Part shown: piece by piece, positions 62,465 through 64,000 of the stretch
How the letters are laid out: every line of letters begins with the position of its first letter
Numbering within the stretch: the stretch's first letter is position 1
Origin: Bacillus vallismortis
GTDB taxonomy: Bacteria; Bacillota; Bacilli; Bacillales; Bacillaceae
Direction: 5' to 3'
Assembly: GCF_004116955.1 (NCBI RefSeq)
Contig: NZ_CP026362.1
Coordinates: forward strand, 4,066,001 to 4,130,000
DNA: 64,000 bases
The notes under the pieces: generated by a model
The model's database searches: none
Told to the model about the DNA's origin: nothing
The model's input: only the letters and a program-made list of their open reading frames with translations
Made by a program: the position numbers and the translations under genes

Positions 62465-63952
62465 TTGCGGATCTTTCTTAAAAGCTTACCAATCTTGATA
62501 TTGGGAGTCGTGTTGTTTGTACCAAATGCTTTTGCAGCCAACTCTGTCACAAGGCTGGATGGAGCAAGCAGATATGAGGTTGCTGTGAATGTGTCAAAAC
62601 AAGGCTGGAGCAGTGCGAGCACAGTTATTGTGGCGAACGGAACAGCATATGCCGACGTATTAACTGCCGCTCCTCTGGCTTATAAATACAATGCTCCAAT
62701 TCTATTGACGGAATCATCCAAGCTGACAACACCGACCAAAGACAGAATCAGCCAGCTCAAACCGAGCAAGGTTATCGTCATTGGCGGAACGATCAGTGTT
62801 TCCAACAACGTTGTAAGTGACATTAAAAAATTGGGTGTTTCCACTGTGGAACGGATCGGCGGAAGAAGCCGCTATGAAGTTGCCCAAAATATTTCAAAAA
62901 AATTGTCTTCAAATTCAAGAGCGGTCATCGCAAATGGAACGGCATATGCCGACAGTCTGGCGATCGGCTCTTATGCCGCTCGCAATGGTATCCCGATTCT
63001 GTTAACAACGGCAAGCTCAATTCCAACACCGACAAAAAATGCGATGAGTGGAAAAGGAACAACTTCGACAATCGTGGTCGGAGGAGCAATCAGTGTGTCT
63101 AATAGTGTTTACAGCCAGCTGCCTTCACCAACAAGAATTGGCGGAAACAGCCGTTTTGAAGTGGCTGCGAACATAGCGAAGAAGTACTATTCTTCATCAA
63201 AGGCTGCATTTGTCAGCAATGGCTATAAATATGCCGATGCTTTAGCCGGTTCTGTGCTGGCGGCTAAGCAAAATCGTCCAATGCTGTTTACAGATGCCGG
63301 TTCACTGCCGACTGCCACAAGAACAGTCATCGGATCAAATAGCAAGAACACATTCACTGTACTGGGAGGAACCATTTCAGTTACAGGAAATGTCACGAAC
63401 CAGCTGAAAAATGTCATTGTAGGCAAAAAGATATTTGTGGACGCCGGACACGGGGGATACGATAGCGGAGCGGTCGGTAATGGTTTAAAGGAGAAAGACG
63501 TGAACCTTGCCGTAGCAAAGCTTGTAAACAGCAAACTGTCTAAAGGCGGGGCTGTTCCGGTTATGGCTAGATCTACAGATTTCTTCTTAGAGCTTTCTGA
63601 GCGGGTTGCTAAAGCAAAAAGCAATCGTGCAAATCTGTTTGTAAGTATTCATGCCAACTCAGCAGTCTCTTCTGCAACCGGTACCGAAACATTCTATTAT
63701 ACAAAGTATGAGTCAGCAAACAGCAAACGTCTCGCGACCGAGATCCAAAACAGGCTCTACAAAGCGCTCAATACTCAAAATCGCGGCGTGAAAATCGGTA
63801 ATTTCCATGTGATCAGGGAATCAACGATGCCGAGCAGTTTAGTGGAATTGGCATTTATTTCAAATGTGAACGATGCAAGTAAGTTGAAAAGTGCTTTGTA
63901 CCAGGAAAAAGCAGCTCAAGCGATATATGAAGGAATTATCGGTTATTATTAG
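62465..63952 (+). CDS. lytC: N-acetylmuramoyl-L-alanine amidase LytC
   Basis: A 495-residue major vegetative autolysin. Signal peptide (residues 1 to about 24, ending VPNAFA), three wall-binding type 2 repeats (about 28-315: RLDGASRYE, RIGGRSRYE, RIGGNSRFE starts), then Amidase_3 (about 322-493) with zinc ligands in VDAGHGGYDSGAVG (His), KEKDVNLAV (Glu) and SIHANS (His), and the catalytic Glu in SSLVELAFISN. TTG start with GGAGGG eight bases before it; the frame opens at 62432. Well diverged from 168 in the repeat region. Confidence 0.94.
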   Translation: MRIFLKSLPILILGVVLFVPNAFAANSVTRLDGASRYEVAVNVSKQGWSSASTVIVANGTAYADVLTAAPLAYKYNAPILLTESSKLTTPTKDRISQLKPSKVIVIGGTISVSNNVVSDIKKLGVSTVERIGGRSRYEVAQNISKKLSSNSRAVIANGTAYADSLAIGSYAARNGIPILLTTASSIPTPTKNAMSGKGTTSTIVVGGAISVSNSVYSQLPSPTRIGGNSRFEVAANIAKKYYSSSKAAFVSNGYKYADALAGSVLAAKQNRPMLFTDAGSLPTATRTVIGSNSKNTFTVLGGTISVTGNVTNQLKNVIVGKKIFVDAGHGGYDSGAVGNGLKEKDVNLAVAKLVNSKLSKGGAVPVMARSTDFFLELSERVAKAKSNRANLFVSIHANSAVSSATGTETFYYTKYESANSKRLATEIQNRLYKALNTQNRGVKIGNFHVIRESTMPSSLVELAFISNVNDASKLKSALYQEKAAQAIYEGIIGYY

Positions 63953-64000
63953 GAAAAATGATTCACAGTTTTATACATTCATACAGCTTGCCGGCAGAAC

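Overview
This 64 kb window comes from a member of the Bacillus subtilis species group. The order ywqN-ywrABCDEF-cotG/cotH-alsRSD-ywrO-ywsAB-rbs-pgs-pgdS-ywtEFG-gerB-pmi-lytD-teichoic acid genes-gtaB-mnaA-lytR/lytABC is the familiar subtilis order, and many proteins (PgsB, AlsS, AlsD, MnaA, GtaB) match remembered strain 168 sequences closely. LytA, LytB, LytC, PgdS and YwtF are clearly more diverged. With the ribitol-type teichoic acid genes, this points away from strain 168 and towards a W23/spizizenii-like strain or a sister species. Statements about 168 and W23 rest on memory, not on a search.

Layout. 1-12.8 kb: FMN reductase ywqN, split chromate transporter ywrAB with Lrp-type regulator ywrC, gamma-glutamyltransferase ywrD, a ywrE broken by an in-frame stop codon, flavin reductase ywrF, spore coat genes cotG/cotH, the acetoin genes alsR/alsSD, ywrO, ywsA and ywsB. 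The cotB, ywrJ and ywrK genes that I remember between cotH and alsR in 168 are absent. 12.9-18.6 kb: ribose operon rbsRKDACB on the minus strand, with an overlapping RbsR/CcpA-type palindrome at its promoter. 19.3-24.6 kb: poly-gamma-glutamate synthesis (pgsBCAE), its hydrolase pgdS, and ywtE. 24.7-35.1 kb: LCP ligase ywtF, sugar transporter ywtG, gerBABC germinant receptor, pmi and glucosaminidase lytD.

35.2-57.5 kb is the most distinctive part. A minus-strand operon, tarA-tarB-tarI-tarJ-tarK-tarL, makes the linkage unit, CDP-ribitol and the poly(ribitol phosphate) chain. It diverges from plus-strand tarD-tarF. Between tarF and the exporter genes tarGH sits a visibly A+T-rich insert with a 1073-residue CDP-alditol transferase-like protein of unusual architecture and a GT4 glycosyltransferase. 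Between gtaB and mnaA, where 168 has ggaAB, lies a three-gene cassette: a TarM-like protein without its catalytic half, a full TarM/TagE-like glycosyltransferase, and a TarS/TarQ-like GT2 enzyme. The window thus encodes five CDP-alditol transferase paralogs and up to three teichoic acid glycosyltransferases.

57.5-64 kb: mnaA (UDP-ManNAc for TarA), the LCP ligase lytR/tagU, and the autolysin operon lytABC. Most of the second half of the window builds, decorates, anchors or remodels the wall. GtaB supplies UDP-glucose, MnaA supplies UDP-ManNAc, TarD and TarI/J supply the CDP-alditols, TarGH exports, and YwtF and LytR attach. SigD-type promoters are visible before pgdS, lytD and lytA, and a SigB-type promoter before gtaB. 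I found no rRNA, tRNA, CRISPR array, integrase or transposase.
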